64,000 nt of DNA from an uncultured Mucilaginibacter sp. (GTDB taxonomy: Bacteria; Bacteroidota; Bacteroidia; Sphingobacteriales; Sphingobacteriaceae): contig NZ_CAJYGQ010000013.1 of NCBI RefSeq assembly GCF_913773635.1, positions 385,951 through 449,950 of the forward strand. Reading direction: 5' to 3'. Below are positions 1 to 8,757 of this stretch, in pieces (positions within the stretch are counted from its first letter, which is position 1; every line of letters starts with the position of its first letter). A model generated the notes under the pieces. That model had not been told where the DNA came from. It worked only from the letters and a program-made list of their open reading frames with translations, and did not search any database. The translations under genes were made by a program, and so were the position numbers.

Positions 1-828
1 GCTGCCGTCCGGTTCTTTTGCAAAAATATCATTATGCTCTGAGCCCAGCATTTCGCTGCCGGTAAAACCCGAACCATATTCAAAACCATGCACAGCGTTA
101 ATACTCAGCATAGCCTTGCCCAAATCGGCGTGTAGTTTGTCAAAAACAGGTTCGCCCAGGCCAACCGGGCAATTGGTAACGGTACAGCTTACTTTGCCAC
201 CAATGGTATCGCCTTGCTTGCGTATCTCATCAATGCGGGCAATCATCTCCTCGGCAGTGGCTGGATCAGCACAGCGTACAATATTAGCTTCGCGAATAGC
301 TTCAAACTCCTTCGCGCTGGTGATGCTGATATTTGGCGCATCTATTTTGCCTACACTGCTTACATGAGCTAATACTTCAATGCCTTGTGTTTTAAGTAAC
401 AGTTTTGCAATAGCACCTGCGGCAACGCGTGCAGCAGTTTCGCGGGCTGATGAACGACCTCCTCCCCTATGATCACGGATGCCGTACTTCGTGAAGTACG
501 TATAATCGGCATGTGAAGGACGGAAAACATCGGTATTGTGGCTGTAATCTTTACTACGCTGATCTTCGTTAGGAATGAGCATGGCAATAGGCGTACCGGT
601 AGTTTTACCTTCAAACGTACCCGAAAGGATTTGTACGGTATCGGCCTCTTTGCGCTGGGTAGTTATTTTTGACTGACCGGGCTTGCGCTTATCCAGTTCG
701 GCCTGTATAAATTCAATATCAATGGATAAACCTGCGGGGCAACCGTCTACAATTACGCCAATGGCCACGCCGTGCGATTCGCCAAAAGTGGTTATTCTGA
801 ATAATTGTCCGAAAGAGTTGCCTGCCAT
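1..828 (-). CDS. aroC: Chorismate synthase, C-terminus cut by window edge
   Basis: Catalyses the last common step of aromatic biosynthesis, EPSP to chorismate, using reduced FMN in the cytoplasm. The reading frame starts at the ATG whose complement lies at 826-828 and gives MAGNSFGQLFRITTFGESHG, the classic AroC N-terminus. Further in are the arginine-rich RGGGRSSARETAARV motif and, near the window edge, AMLSINAVHGFEYGSGF. About 276 codons are visible of a family length near 360, so the C-terminus lies outside the window. It is the outlying member of the shikimate genes found at 15.4-20.3 kb. Identification is essentially certain. Confidence 0.97.
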   Translation of the reverse strand, partial: MAGNSFGQLFRITTFGESHGVAIGVIVDGCPAGLSIDIEFIQAELDKRKPGQSKITTQRKEADTVQILSGTFEGKTTGTPIAMLIPNEDQRSKDYSHNTDVFRPSHADYTYFTKYGIRDHRGGGRSSARETAARVAAGAIAKLLLKTQGIEVLAHVSSVGKIDAPNISITSAKEFEAIREANIVRCADPATAEEMIARIDEIRKQGDTIGGKVSCTVTNCPVGLGEPVFDKLHADLGKAMLSINAVHGFEYGSGFTGSEMLGSEHNDIFAKEPDGS

Positions 829-840
829 GGTGTATGATTA

Positions 841-933
841 TAGATTACAGAATCAAGAATATAGATTGGGCAAATATGTGATTTTTGTCTGAATCAGAAT
901 TTACAGGATTAAAGAATTTGCAGAATTTATAAA
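841..933. repeat. AATCAGAATTT-type intergenic repeat
   Basis: The stretch upstream of aroC carries the degenerate direct units GATTACAGAATC, GAATCAGAATTTACAGGATT and GAATTTGCAGAATTT. The same vocabulary recurs at 2519-2576. It sits between the aroC start and the next repeat and has no coding potential. This is a non-coding repeat family; function unknown. Confidence 0.5.
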
Positions 934-940
934 ATCCCTT

Positions 941-1028
941 TGTCATTTCGACGTTAGGAGAAATCTTTTCGGATGTGCATGTTTAAACACCTCTTCGAAA
1001 AGATTTCCCGTTATCACTCGAAATGACA
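941..1028. repeat. TGTCATTTCGA palindromic repeat, copy 1
   Basis: The outer arms are TGTCATTTCGA at 941-951 and its complement TCGAAATGACA at 1018-1028. Inner arms GAAATCTTTTCG and CGAAAAGATTTC fold inside. The element would form one long hairpin of about 88 nt. Related copies lie at 17563-17650 and 46275-46353, and a lone arm at 20438-20448. It resembles a REP or MITE-like non-autonomous family; no open reading frame is present. Confidence 0.7.
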
Positions 1029-1138
1029 GTGAGGAGTGGTGATTAATTAGTGAAAGACAGGCTAATATAAAGATTGCTTTGTTCCTCGCTATTATTTATC
1101 TCACAACCACTCATTTCACTAACTCACGCCCTCACTCA

Positions 1139-2500
1139 TCAAAGCGATATCGCGTTTATAATATCAAACTGAGTAATAATTTCAATCCTGCCGCGCTCAT
1201 CCTCTACCAGTACGGCTATGTTTTCTTTGTTTATCAGGGTCGATATCTTATCTATCGAGGTGTTCAAATCAACAAACGGGAACGGCGTAGTGGTGATGGT
1301 TTGAACGGGTTGCGATTTTAGCGATGGATTTTCGAGTAAAGCATCCAAAATATCGCTTTCCGTTACCTTACCTATTACCATGCCTTTTTGAGTAACAGGT
1401 ATTTGTGAAATATTCAGAGACTTTATTACGTTGATAGCTTCCAAAACAGTTTTTTCGCTATCAATGGTCACGATCTCCGGATTGTCTTTTTTGCGGATAA
1501 TATCGCGGGCGGTCAGTTTATCATCTTTCAGGAAACCGCGCTCGCGTAACCAGTCTTCGTTGTACATTTTGCCCAGGTAGCGTGTACCATGATCAGGGAA
1601 GATGATCACAACAACGTCGCCTTCTTTAAAACGGTCTTTCATTTGCAGGGTGCCTGCAACGGCCGAACCTGTAGAGTTACCTGCAAAAATTCCTTCCTGC
1701 ATGGCTATCTGACGGGTCATGAGAGCGGCATCCTTATCGGTTACTTTTTCAAAATGATCAATCAGGCTAAAATCCACGTTTTGCGGTAGGAAATCTTCTC
1801 CTATACCTTCGGTTATGTACGGGTAAATTTCGTTCTTATCGAAGATGCCGGTTTCTTTATACTTTTTGAATACCGAACCATAAGTATCAATGCCCAACAC
1901 CTGAATGTTCGGGTTCTTCTCCTTTAGATATCTTGCAGTACCTGATATTGTACCGCCTGTACCTACACCCACTACCAGATGTGTTATTTTACCTTCGGTT
2001 TGTTCCCAAATTTCGGGACCGGTTTGCTCGTAATGAGCCTGCGAGTTTGAAAGGTTATCATACTGATTAGGTTTCCATGAATTAGGAACCTCACGCTCTA
2101 ACCGCGATGATACAGAATAGTAGGAACGCGGATCTTCGGGATCAACGTTTGTTGGGCACACAATTACCTCGGCACCAAAGGCGCGCAGGGCATCAAACTT
2201 TTCTTTTGATTGTTTATCGGTGCTGGTAAAAATACACTTGTAGCCTTTAATAACCGCAGCAATAGCCAGGCCCATACCGGTATTGCCCGAGGTTCCTTCA
2301 ATGATGGTCCCCCCCGGTTTAAGGCGACCGTCTCTCTCCGCATCCTCAATCATTTTCAAAGCCATACGGTCTTTGATAGAGTTACCAGGGTTGGTAGTCT
2401 CTATCTTAGCCAGTACAGTGGCTTTAATGTCTTTAGTTATTTTGTTAAGCTTAACCATTGGTGTGTTACCAATAGTTTCCAGTATATTATTACTCCACAT
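1139..2500 (-). CDS. PLP-dependent cysteine/cystathionine beta-synthase with CBS pair
   Basis: A fold-type II PLP enzyme of 453 residues, predicted to join serine or O-acetylserine with homocysteine or sulfide. The catalytic part spans about residues 1-325. The PLP lysine is K43 in NPGNSIKDR, the asparagine loop is EGTSGNTG (69-75), the phosphate-binding glycine loop is GVGTGGT (about 178-184), and FAGNSTGSA lies near 272-280. Two CBS domains follow (about 335-390 and 397-453), as in eukaryote-type cystathionine beta-synthase, but there is no N-terminal haem region. Length and domain order fit 'cystathionine beta-synthase' of Bacteroidota. Whether it prefers homocysteine or sulfide cannot be read from the sequence. 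The ATG at 2500 matches the family start. Confidence 0.9.
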   Translation of the reverse strand: MWSNNILETIGNTPMVKLNKITKDIKATVLAKIETTNPGNSIKDRMALKMIEDAERDGRLKPGGTIIEGTSGNTGMGLAIAAVIKGYKCIFTSTDKQSKEKFDALRAFGAEVIVCPTNVDPEDPRSYYSVSSRLEREVPNSWKPNQYDNLSNSQAHYEQTGPEIWEQTEGKITHLVVGVGTGGTISGTARYLKEKNPNIQVLGIDTYGSVFKKYKETGIFDKNEIYPYITEGIGEDFLPQNVDFSLIDHFEKVTDKDAALMTRQIAMQEGIFAGNSTGSAVAGTLQMKDRFKEGDVVVIIFPDHGTRYLGKMYNEDWLRERGFLKDDKLTARDIIRKKDNPEIVTIDSEKTVLEAINVIKSLNISQIPVTQKGMVIGKVTESDILDALLENPSLKSQPVQTITTTPFPFVDLNTSIDKISTLINKENIAVLVEDERGRIEIITQFDIINAISL

Positions 2501-2518
2501 AATTAGTAGACAAAGTTA

Positions 2519-2576
2519 ATCAGAATTTTCAGAATTAATGAACTTACAGAATCCAGTTCAATCTTGTAATTCTGAT
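2519..2576. repeat. AATCAGAATTT-type repeat with inverted ends
   Basis: ATCAGAATT at 2519-2527 is an exact inverted match to AATTCTGAT at 2568-2576. The interior holds TCAGAATTAATGAACTTACAGAATCC, written here only as degenerate CAGAAT units. It is the same family as 841-933 and lies between two genes transcribed in the same direction. Confidence 0.5.
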
Positions 2577-2601
2577 AGGGTTGAATTCGGCAACTTCTGA
2601 T

Positions 2602-3441
2602 TCAGACCAATTTATTCAGCTCATCAATCAATATTTTGCTCAACCCATTGAAATAACGTTTAATACCGTAGCCTATTACCCATTGTATACCTCGTGTTGC
2701 ATTGGTAATAAATACTTCATCAGCCTGGTGAAGTATGTCGGGGTTAATTTGAGCTTCGGTTACAGGTATTTCGAGCGAAATGCATAAGTCGATGATTTTT
2801 TTACGCATTATACCGGCTACACAGCCTTCGCTTAAGGCTGGTGTATATAAGTGCTCGTTATACCATACAAACACGTTTGAGCTTATGGTTTCGCATAAAA
2901 AACCTTGCTGATTTAAGATGAATACCTCATCCAGTTTATGCTGGTTTTTGTATAGGCCTGCCATTACGTAAGGCAATGCATTACAGGTTTTATAATTAGA
3001 AAGGAAATTTACCGGCTTGGTAAGCTCAGTATAAACATCCATAATTAAGCCTTTTTGGTTAAGGCGGTAACCTGAGGTTTCCTCGGGTACCAGCTCCAAA
3101 CACCAACCCGATTTATTATCGTCGGGCGTGTAAAGTCCGCCGGCATCGCGGTATACCGTAAGCCTTAAACGGCCGTTTTTTGCTTTGTTCCAAGTTGCAA
3201 GTTCCTCGGCTTTTTCTTTTAAAAACCAGGCATCAAGCAGGCTGTAACCTTCCAGCTTCAAAACTTTCATACCATTTTGCAGGCGATCGGCATGCATGTC
3301 GGCAAATTTAAGCTGACCATTAATCAGCCTCATACTCTCAAACAAACCGTCGCCGTACCTGAATGCACGGTTATTTAACGGTATTATAGCGCTATCGGCC
3401 GCTAAAAGCTGACCATTAAAATTTACAAAAAGAGGCATCAT
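2602..3441 (-). CDS. Aminotransferase class IV, PabC/IlvE-like
   Basis: A 279-residue fold-type IV PLP enzyme. FRYGDGLFES (27-36) is the family's N-terminal signature. K151 in SNYKTCN is the likely PLP lysine. E184 in CETISSNVF binds the pyridine nitrogen, and ITNATRGI near 245 is the C-terminal phosphate-binding region. Members are branched-chain or D-amino acid aminotransferases or 4-amino-4-deoxychorismate lyases. The length and the presence of pabB at 19070 favour the lyase (p-aminobenzoate synthesis), but this is inference. Two consecutive ATG codons (3441 and 3438) could start it. It is 20 nt downstream of the pseudouridine synthase gene and probably co-transcribed with it. Confidence 0.85.
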   Translation of the reverse strand: MMPLFVNFNGQLLAADSAIIPLNNRAFRYGDGLFESMRLINGQLKFADMHADRLQNGMKVLKLEGYSLLDAWFLKEKAEELATWNKAKNGRLRLTVYRDAGGLYTPDDNKSGWCLELVPEETSGYRLNQKGLIMDVYTELTKPVNFLSNYKTCNALPYVMAGLYKNQHKLDEVFILNQQGFLCETISSNVFVWYNEHLYTPALSEGCVAGIMRKKIIDLCISLEIPVTEAQINPDILHQADEVFITNATRGIQWVIGYGIKRYFNGLSKILIDELNKLV

Positions 3442-3461
3442 TGATTAAGAGTAACAAAGAA

Positions 3462-4505
3462 TCAGGCGTTTTGCTCTACCGTGGCTGCAATATATTTACG
3501 CCATTTTTGTAGAACGGCTTCAAAATCATCAGGTAAGGGAGCCTCAAAATTAATATATTTACGAGTAGTGGGATGAACAAAACCCAACGTTTGCGCATGC
3601 AGTGCCTGGCGCGGAATCAGTTCAAAACAGTTTTCAATAAACTGTTTGTATTTGTTAAAGGTAGTACCTTTCAAAATTTTGTCGCCCCCGTAAGTGGCAT
3701 CACTAAATAACGGATGACCAATATGCTTCATATGGGCTCTTATCTGGTGCGTGCGCCCGGTTTCAAGCTGGCATTCAATTAGGGTAACATAGCCAAAACG
3801 CTCCAACACCTTATAATGAGTAACCGACCATTTGCCTTTTTCCTCGCTATCATAAATACTCATAACGCGCCTGTCGGCCACGCTGCGGTTTATGTAGCCG
3901 GTTACGGTGCCGTCATGCTCTAAATCTCCCCATACCAATGCAACATACTTACGGGTAATAGTGTGCTCAAAAAACTGACGCGCAAGCCAGGCCATAGCGC
4001 GTTCATTTTTACTGATAAGCAGCAAGCCCGATGTATCCTTATCAATACGATGCACCAGCCCCGGCCGGCCGTCATTACCCGGCAGTGTAGGCAATTGCTG
4101 AAAATGATATACCAATCCGTTAACCAGCGTACCCGTGTAGTTATTATAACCAGGATGTACAACCAAACCCGGCGGCTTATTAATAACCAGTACATCGTTA
4201 TCCTCGTAAGCAATATTAAGCGGAATATTTTCGGGGTATACTTCAGTATCACGCGGCGGGTGCGGTAAAACCACCGATATCACGTCTAATGGCTTTACTT
4301 TGTAGCTTGATTTGGCTTGCTTTTCGTTTACAAGCACGTTACCCAACTCAATAGCATTTTGAATACGGTTGCGTGAGGCGTTTTCAAGCTTATGCATCAA
4401 AAATTTATCAATACGCAGCAGTGACTGGCCTTTGTCAACCACTATGCGCATGTGTTCAAATAAATCCTGCTCTTCTGCCTCGTTCAAAATACTATCTGTA
4501 GCCAT
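3462..4505 (-). CDS. RluD-family 23S rRNA pseudouridine synthase
   Basis: An S4 RNA-binding domain (about residues 28-85 of this start) is followed by an RluA/RluD catalytic domain. VINKPPGLVVHPG and LVHRIDKDTSGLLL are the hallmark motifs; the catalytic Asp is the D of HRID, residue 155. ETGRTHQIRAHM completes the active site. The family isomerises uridines of 23S rRNA; RluD-type enzymes act on helix 69. The frame extends upstream to a TTG at 4538, but the ATG at 4505 (MATDSILNEAEE) gives 347 residues and fits the family better, so it is chosen. The gene is divergent from the barrel-like gene at 4570, with 64 nt between starts. Confidence 0.92.
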   Translation of the reverse strand: MATDSILNEAEEQDLFEHMRIVVDKGQSLLRIDKFLMHKLENASRNRIQNAIELGNVLVNEKQAKSSYKVKPLDVISVVLPHPPRDTEVYPENIPLNIAYEDNDVLVINKPPGLVVHPGYNNYTGTLVNGLVYHFQQLPTLPGNDGRPGLVHRIDKDTSGLLLISKNERAMAWLARQFFEHTITRKYVALVWGDLEHDGTVTGYINRSVADRRVMSIYDSEEKGKWSVTHYKVLERFGYVTLIECQLETGRTHQIRAHMKHIGHPLFSDATYGGDKILKGTTFNKYKQFIENCFELIPRQALHAQTLGFVHPTTRKYINFEAPLPDDFEAVLQKWRKYIAATVEQNA

Positions 4506-4569
4506 TGGCACAAAAATAAGGCTTTTTTTGACCGCCAATGTTCAGGTAAAATTTTTATTACATTTACAT

Positions 4570-5625
4570 ATGAAAAAATCCCTAATCATAACTGTTACAA
4601 CTATTTGTGTACTCAATTTAAGTGCAAAAGCACAGGATGGTATTTCACAATTATTAAAATCGGCACCTGGCGATGCCAATAAATTACTTAATGCCTATGC
4701 CGATCCGCTTTTCAAAGGCTTTGGTACCGGGCTTAATAACGGCTGGACAAACACCGCGAAAACAAAAGGACTTCTTAGATTTGATTTGCGGATTTCGGCA
4801 TCAGGTGTGTTTGTACCCACCGCCGACAAAAGCTTTGATGTAACCAAAATTGGCCTTTCCAGTAACACACGCTTAAAAGCAGGATCACCTGCCTTTACGC
4901 CCACTATTGGTGGTGAAAAAGGCGCTACTCCGGCAACACTTGAACTATATTCAGACAATGGATTGAAAGTTGATGAGTTTACACTTCCAAAGCGTGTAAC
5001 GCCTGTTGTACCTGCTCCGCAATTACAATTAACGGTTGGCCTTATAAAGCACACTGATGTAACCCTTAGGTTTATTCCTAAAACTAAGCTGAGCGATAAT
5101 GTAGGCTCAGTAGGGATGGTAGGTTTCGGCTTGAAGCACAACATCATGGAAGATATTTTTGGCGGTGTAGGCGGCAAACTGGTACCCTTTGACCTGGCAC
5201 TGGCAGCAGGTTATACCCGCTTTAATTATATGTTGCCTTTGGAGGTACGCCCCAGCGGCAACCGTTTACCCGAGCCAGCAAGCGCAGGGAAAACCGACTT
5301 TTCTAACCAACGCCTGGAAGGCCATTTCAACGGCTTTAACCTGCAGGCACTCTTCTCAAAAAAACTTTCGGTTTTTACACCATTTGCTGCTGTGGGCTAT
5401 AACACCGCCAAAACAAATGTAGGGTTGTTAGGAAACTTTCCGGTTACCAGTGGCTTGGCTACCTACACCGTTTACACCGATCCCATCTCCATCAATAAAA
5501 CCAGCATTAATGATGTGAAGGTTGATGTTGGCTTCCAACTTCAACTTGGCTTTTTCAACTTCTACACTTCGGGCAGCTTAGCCAAATATAAATCGGTTAA
5601 CGCAGGTATAGGTTTTGGGTGGTAA
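4570..5625 (+). CDS. Secreted outer-membrane-like protein, DUF6588-like
   Basis: A protein of 351 residues with a clear signal peptide (MKKSLIITV...LSAKAQ, cut near residue 22). The mature part is rich in alternating hydrophobic strands and ends in an aromatic residue (GIGFGW), as in outer-membrane beta-barrels. From memory the pattern resembles Bacteroidota family DUF6588, for which no biochemical role is known. The frame is open upstream to 4369, but only the ATG at 4570 gives a signal peptide. The stop is only 9 nt before the desulfhydrase gene, so the two are probably one transcript. No catalytic motif is visible. Confidence 0.75.
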   Translation: MKKSLIITVTTICVLNLSAKAQDGISQLLKSAPGDANKLLNAYADPLFKGFGTGLNNGWTNTAKTKGLLRFDLRISASGVFVPTADKSFDVTKIGLSSNTRLKAGSPAFTPTIGGEKGATPATLELYSDNGLKVDEFTLPKRVTPVVPAPQLQLTVGLIKHTDVTLRFIPKTKLSDNVGSVGMVGFGLKHNIMEDIFGGVGGKLVPFDLALAAGYTRFNYMLPLEVRPSGNRLPEPASAGKTDFSNQRLEGHFNGFNLQALFSKKLSVFTPFAAVGYNTAKTNVGLLGNFPVTSGLATYTVYTDPISINKTSINDVKVDVGFQLQLGFFNFYTSGSLAKYKSVNAGIGFGW

Positions 5626-5634
5626 CTTTACTGC

Positions 5635-6522
5635 ATGAAGTTTGACTTGGAAATATTCAGCCCGGTTGATGCCTGGCAGCATCCGCTGTTTGCACAAAAA
5701 GGGCTGAATGTTTTTATTAAGCGCGATGATATGATACATCCGCTTATATCGGGTAATAAATGGCGTAAGCTTAAATACACACTCCAAAAGGCTCATTCGC
5801 TTGGTAAAATGCACCTGGTTACATTTGGCGGAGCCTTTTCCAATCATTTGCTGGCTACTGCATCAGCAGCGGCAAAGTTTGGCTTTAAATGTACCGCATT
5901 TGTACGTGGTGAGGATGTGCAAAACGACACCCTGTTTTTATGCCGCCTGCATGGCATGAAGCTAATATTTACCAACAGGGATTCCTACCGTAACAAAACG
6001 CAACTTTTTGAAGAACACTTTGGCGATGACAAAGCTGCCTATTTCATTGATGAAGGTGGCGCATGTGCCGAAGGTGTGCAGGGCTGCGCCGAACTAATAA
6101 GTGAATTACCGTTGGTTTATCAACATATATTTTGTGCTTGCGGAACCGGAACAACCGCCGCCGGCATTATTAAGGGGCTATATGAGAACCTATTACCAAC
6201 ACACTTTCACGCAATCCCTGTTTTAAAAAATGGTGGCTTTATGCGCGATGAAATTAATCGCTTCCTTAATTTCGATGCAGATTATAACCTGCATACTGAC
6301 TATCATTTTGGCGGCTACGCCAAAACTACGCCCGATTTAGTTGACTTTTTGCAAAGTTTTACATCGTCAACCGGCATATTGATAGAACCTGTTTACACCG
6401 CAAAAATGCTGTATGCTTTGCTTGATTTGGCTGCTAAAGATGCCTTTGAGCCAGGCAGCAACATACTGGCTATTCACAGTGGTGGACTTTTCGGACTGCT
6501 GGGAATGAAAAAGAAGTTTTAA
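5635..6522 (+). CDS. D-cysteine desulfhydrase / ACC deaminase family protein
   Basis: A 295-residue fold-type II PLP enzyme. KRDDMIHPLISGNKWRKL carries the PLP lysine K42, and GGAFSNHLLA (65-74) is the asparagine-loop signature of the ACC deaminase/D-cysteine desulfhydrase group. CGTGTTAAGI binds the phosphate. Known members release ammonia and pyruvate (plus H2S from D-cysteine) or open the ACC ring. The sequence does not separate these activities; D-cysteine desulfhydrase is the commoner bacterial role. It is about 295 residues, slightly short of the 330-residue reference enzymes. The start is 9 nt after the previous stop, suggesting co-translation. Confidence 0.85.
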   Translation: MKFDLEIFSPVDAWQHPLFAQKGLNVFIKRDDMIHPLISGNKWRKLKYTLQKAHSLGKMHLVTFGGAFSNHLLATASAAAKFGFKCTAFVRGEDVQNDTLFLCRLHGMKLIFTNRDSYRNKTQLFEEHFGDDKAAYFIDEGGACAEGVQGCAELISELPLVYQHIFCACGTGTTAAGIIKGLYENLLPTHFHAIPVLKNGGFMRDEINRFLNFDADYNLHTDYHFGGYAKTTPDLVDFLQSFTSSTGILIEPVYTAKMLYALLDLAAKDAFEPGSNILAIHSGGLFGLLGMKKKF

Positions 6523-6523
6523 G

Positions 6524-6633
6524 CTCAGACACGAGAGGTAAGAGCCAAGAGCTAGGACTTAAAATAACACATTCGTATGACCTATGTCTGTTTATCTTGT
6601 TTCCTGGCTCTTGTTTCTTGCCTCTGGCTTCCC
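6524..6633. repeat. AAGAGCCAAGA/TCTTGTTTCTTGGCTCTT repeat, copy 1
   Basis: AGAGGTAAGAGCCAAGAGC at the left and TTGTTTCCTGGCTCTTG plus TTCTTGCCTCTGGCTT at the right form imperfect inverted arms around an AT-rich centre. The same purine/pyrimidine-skewed vocabulary appears at 8631-8756 and 12955-13120. It fills the gap between the desulfhydrase and lysine aminotransferase genes. Confidence 0.6.
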
Positions 6634-6641
6634 TAAGTTTG
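6634..6641 (+). promoter_or_regulatory. Possible -7 box of lysine aminotransferase gene
   Basis: TAAGTTTG matches the Bacteroidota -7 consensus TAnnTTTG and lies 4 nt before the ATG, at the very edge of the repeat. If used, the mRNA would be almost leaderless. No clear -33 TTG at the right spacing was confirmed, so this is tentative. Confidence 0.3.
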
Positions 6642-6645
6642 TTAT

Positions 6646-7968
6646 ATGCCAATTAACCCTAAAAACGTACAGCAAATTTTAGAAAAGCATCTCATTGCCG
6701 ATGGCTTTGACCTGACTTTTGACATGGAACGGAGCAAGGGCGTTTTCATTTACGATTCAAAGAACGACCGTACCCTGCTTGACTTTTTTACCTGCTTTGC
6801 TTCGGTGCCTTTAGGCTATAACCACCCGGCTATGCTTAATGATGAGGCTTTTAAAAAAGACCTGATGCTGGCGGCGCTGTCAAACCCATCAAACTCTGAT
6901 ATTTATACAACACAATACGCGCAGTTTGTTGAAACTTTTGACCGTGTAGGCATACCCAGTTACCTGCCTCATGCCTTTTTTGTAGCCGGCGGAGCGCCTG
7001 CAATTGAGAATGCATTGAAAACCGCAATGGATTGGAAAGTACAAAAAAACTTCAAAAAAGGGTATACCACCGAAAAAGGCCACAAAGTACTGCACTTCGA
7101 AAAAGCTTTTCATGGCCGTTTGGGTTACACACTTAGCCTAACCAATACCCTACCGGTTAAAACCAAGTGGTACGCAAAATTTGACTGGCCAAGGGTTACT
7201 CACCCAACCGTACAATACCCCCAAATGGAAGCCAACTACGATGACCTGTTAAAACGTGAGGCCGAGTCAATAGCTCAAATCAAGCAGGCCTTTATTGACC
7301 ATAAAGATGACATATGCGCCATTATTATTGAGCCTGTACAGGCCGAAGGAGGCGACAACCACATCAGGCCTGAGTTTGCTCGTGAACTACGCATTTTGGC
7401 TGATGAAAACGAGGCGATGCTTATTTATGATGAGATACAGGTGGGCGTTGGCTTAAGTGGTAAGTTTTGGTGTCACGAACACTTTGGAGAGGACGCACGC
7501 CCGGATATTATTGCATTTGGCAAAAAAATGCAGGTTTGCGGTATGCTGGCTGGTAAACGCGTTGAAGAAAACGAAGAAAACGTTTTTAACGTGTCATCGC
7601 GCATCAATTCTACCTGGGGTGGCAACTTGGTTGATATGGTACGCTCAGGCAAAATACTTGAAATTATTGAACAGGACAATTTATGTGATAAGGCTGCCAC
7701 CACCGGCCAATACCTGCAACAGGCATTGCACAAGCTGGCTGCCGAGTTTCCTATTATTAGTAATATACGAGGTAGAGGCTTGTTAACCGCATTTGATTTT
7801 GAAGACCGTGCCACGCGCGATAAATTCATAGCAGGTGGAATTACGCATAATGCCATGTTCCTTGGATGCGCCGAAAAGACCATCCGTTTCAGGCCTGCAC
7901 TAACTATTGAAACCGAGCATATTGACTTAGGAATAAATATTATGAAAGATATATTTAAGCAACTATAA
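6646..7968 (+). CDS. lat: L-lysine 6-aminotransferase
   Basis: A class III PLP aminotransferase of 440 residues that moves the epsilon-amino group of lysine to 2-oxoglutarate, giving the semialdehyde that cyclises to piperideine-6-carboxylate. EPVQAEGGDNH (229-239), IYDEIQVGVG (260-269, with D262 contacting the PLP nitrogen) and FGKKMQVCG (K293/K294 carrying PLP) match lysine-epsilon aminotransferase rather than ornithine or GABA enzymes. AGGAPAIENALKTA (114-127) is the cofactor phosphate loop. No saccharopine-pathway or piperideine dehydrogenase gene is near, so its role (lysine breakdown or secondary metabolism) is open. Repeats lie on its upstream side and it stands alone. Confidence 0.9.
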   Translation: MPINPKNVQQILEKHLIADGFDLTFDMERSKGVFIYDSKNDRTLLDFFTCFASVPLGYNHPAMLNDEAFKKDLMLAALSNPSNSDIYTTQYAQFVETFDRVGIPSYLPHAFFVAGGAPAIENALKTAMDWKVQKNFKKGYTTEKGHKVLHFEKAFHGRLGYTLSLTNTLPVKTKWYAKFDWPRVTHPTVQYPQMEANYDDLLKREAESIAQIKQAFIDHKDDICAIIIEPVQAEGGDNHIRPEFARELRILADENEAMLIYDEIQVGVGLSGKFWCHEHFGEDARPDIIAFGKKMQVCGMLAGKRVEENEENVFNVSSRINSTWGGNLVDMVRSGKILEIIEQDNLCDKAATTGQYLQQALHKLAAEFPIISNIRGRGLLTAFDFEDRATRDKFIAGGITHNAMFLGCAEKTIRFRPALTIETEHIDLGINIMKDIFKQL

Positions 7969-8191
7969 TGTAATAATACTGCTACAGCCGCGCTGCTTTG
8001 ACGTTTTGCTTACATTTTTTGTTTTTACAGATACTATTATTGCGCATAGTAAGTTTAATTAATAAAAATTACAACTTTAACTATATCTGCGCGTTTAAGC
8101 GTTGTTGCTTTCAGGTAGTTTTACTTGGTTTTTCAGGTAAAATCACCATTTCAACTTTAAACAAATAAGGGATCTACTACTACTAATTACA

Positions 8192-8620
8192 ATGAGCAAA
8201 CAAACTGAGAAATTGAAGAAACAGCTTCTTGAAATTTCGGATGTAATCAATGCGTTTCAATCTGAAGCCGTACAAGTTAAGATAATTGACAGATTACTGG
8301 ATACTATGGTTGACTGGGACCGCGAGAGCGAAGACAGCTACAACCGCAAAACCATGCGTTTACAATCTGATGAAAGCCGCAGCAATAGCGGTAGCCGTAA
8401 ACCGGGAGCGACTAAAGTATTGAACCAACTGCTGCAAACAGATTATTTTGATAGTCCGCATAGCATAGCTGACATAGCAAACCACTGCAAAGACCAATAT
8501 GATTCGGATTTTAAAACATCTGAACTGTCGGGCATATTGCTTAAGCTGGCAAATGAAAGCAAGCTACGCCGCGAAAGAAGCGAGGAAAATAATCGCTTTG
8601 AATACGTGAAAGCATCTTAA
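8192..8620 (+). CDS. Small hypothetical protein, winged-helix-like C-terminus
   Basis: A charged, helical, cytoplasmic protein of 142 residues. The N-terminal 50 residues look like a coiled helix (KQTEKLKKQLLEISDVINAF). The middle is low complexity (SRSNSGSRKPGATK). The last 65 residues, with SIADIANHCKD and ELSGILLKLANESKLRRER followed by a short FEYVK strand, look like a winged helix-turn-helix. I do not recognise a named family; a DNA-binding or chromatin-associated role is only a guess. It is monocistronic, with a 223-nt AT-rich leader region that repeats TTTCAGGTA at about 8112 and 8135. A strong bidirectional hairpin follows the stop. Confidence 0.7.
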   Translation: MSKQTEKLKKQLLEISDVINAFQSEAVQVKIIDRLLDTMVDWDRESEDSYNRKTMRLQSDESRSNSGSRKPGATKVLNQLLQTDYFDSPHSIADIANHCKDQYDSDFKTSELSGILLKLANESKLRRERSEENNRFEYVKAS

Positions 8621-8630
8621 TTAAAGTGCT

Positions 8631-8693
8631 AAAATAAAAGAGCCAGGAATCAAGACACCTACTTATGTTCTTAATTCCTGGCTCTTTTATTTT
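8631..8693. terminator. Bidirectional terminator made from a repeat unit
   Basis: AAAATAAAAGAGCCAGGAAT (8631-8650) is an exact inverted match of ATTCCTGGCTCTTTTATTTT (8674-8693), with a 23-nt loop. Both ends have A- or T-rich flanks, so the hairpin can terminate both the + gene ending at 8620 and the - gene ending at 8758. Its core GAGCCAGGAATCAAGA belongs to the same repeat family as 6524-6633. Confidence 0.75.
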
Positions 8694-8715
8694 GAATATA
8701 TAAGGCTAATCAGCT

Positions 8716-8756
8716 TCCAATCTTGTTTCTTGGCTCTTAACTCTTGCCTCTCTCCT
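8716..8756. repeat. TCTTGTTTCTTGGCTCTT repeat fragment
   Basis: This pyrimidine-rich run, containing TCTTGTTTCTTGGCTCTT and CTCTTGCCTCTC, repeats the right half of 6524-6633 and 13045-13120. It is non-coding and abuts the stop codon of bshB1. Confidence 0.5.
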
Positions 8757-8757
8757 T

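Noticed and set aside
941..1028. Palindromic repeats considered as CRISPR or insertion sequence ends
   Set aside because: Copies are single, widely spaced, with no spacer array, no cas genes and no transposase between the arms.
4505..4538. TTG start giving an 11-residue extension of the pseudouridine synthase
   Set aside because: ATG at 4505 gives the usual family length and a more plausible start.
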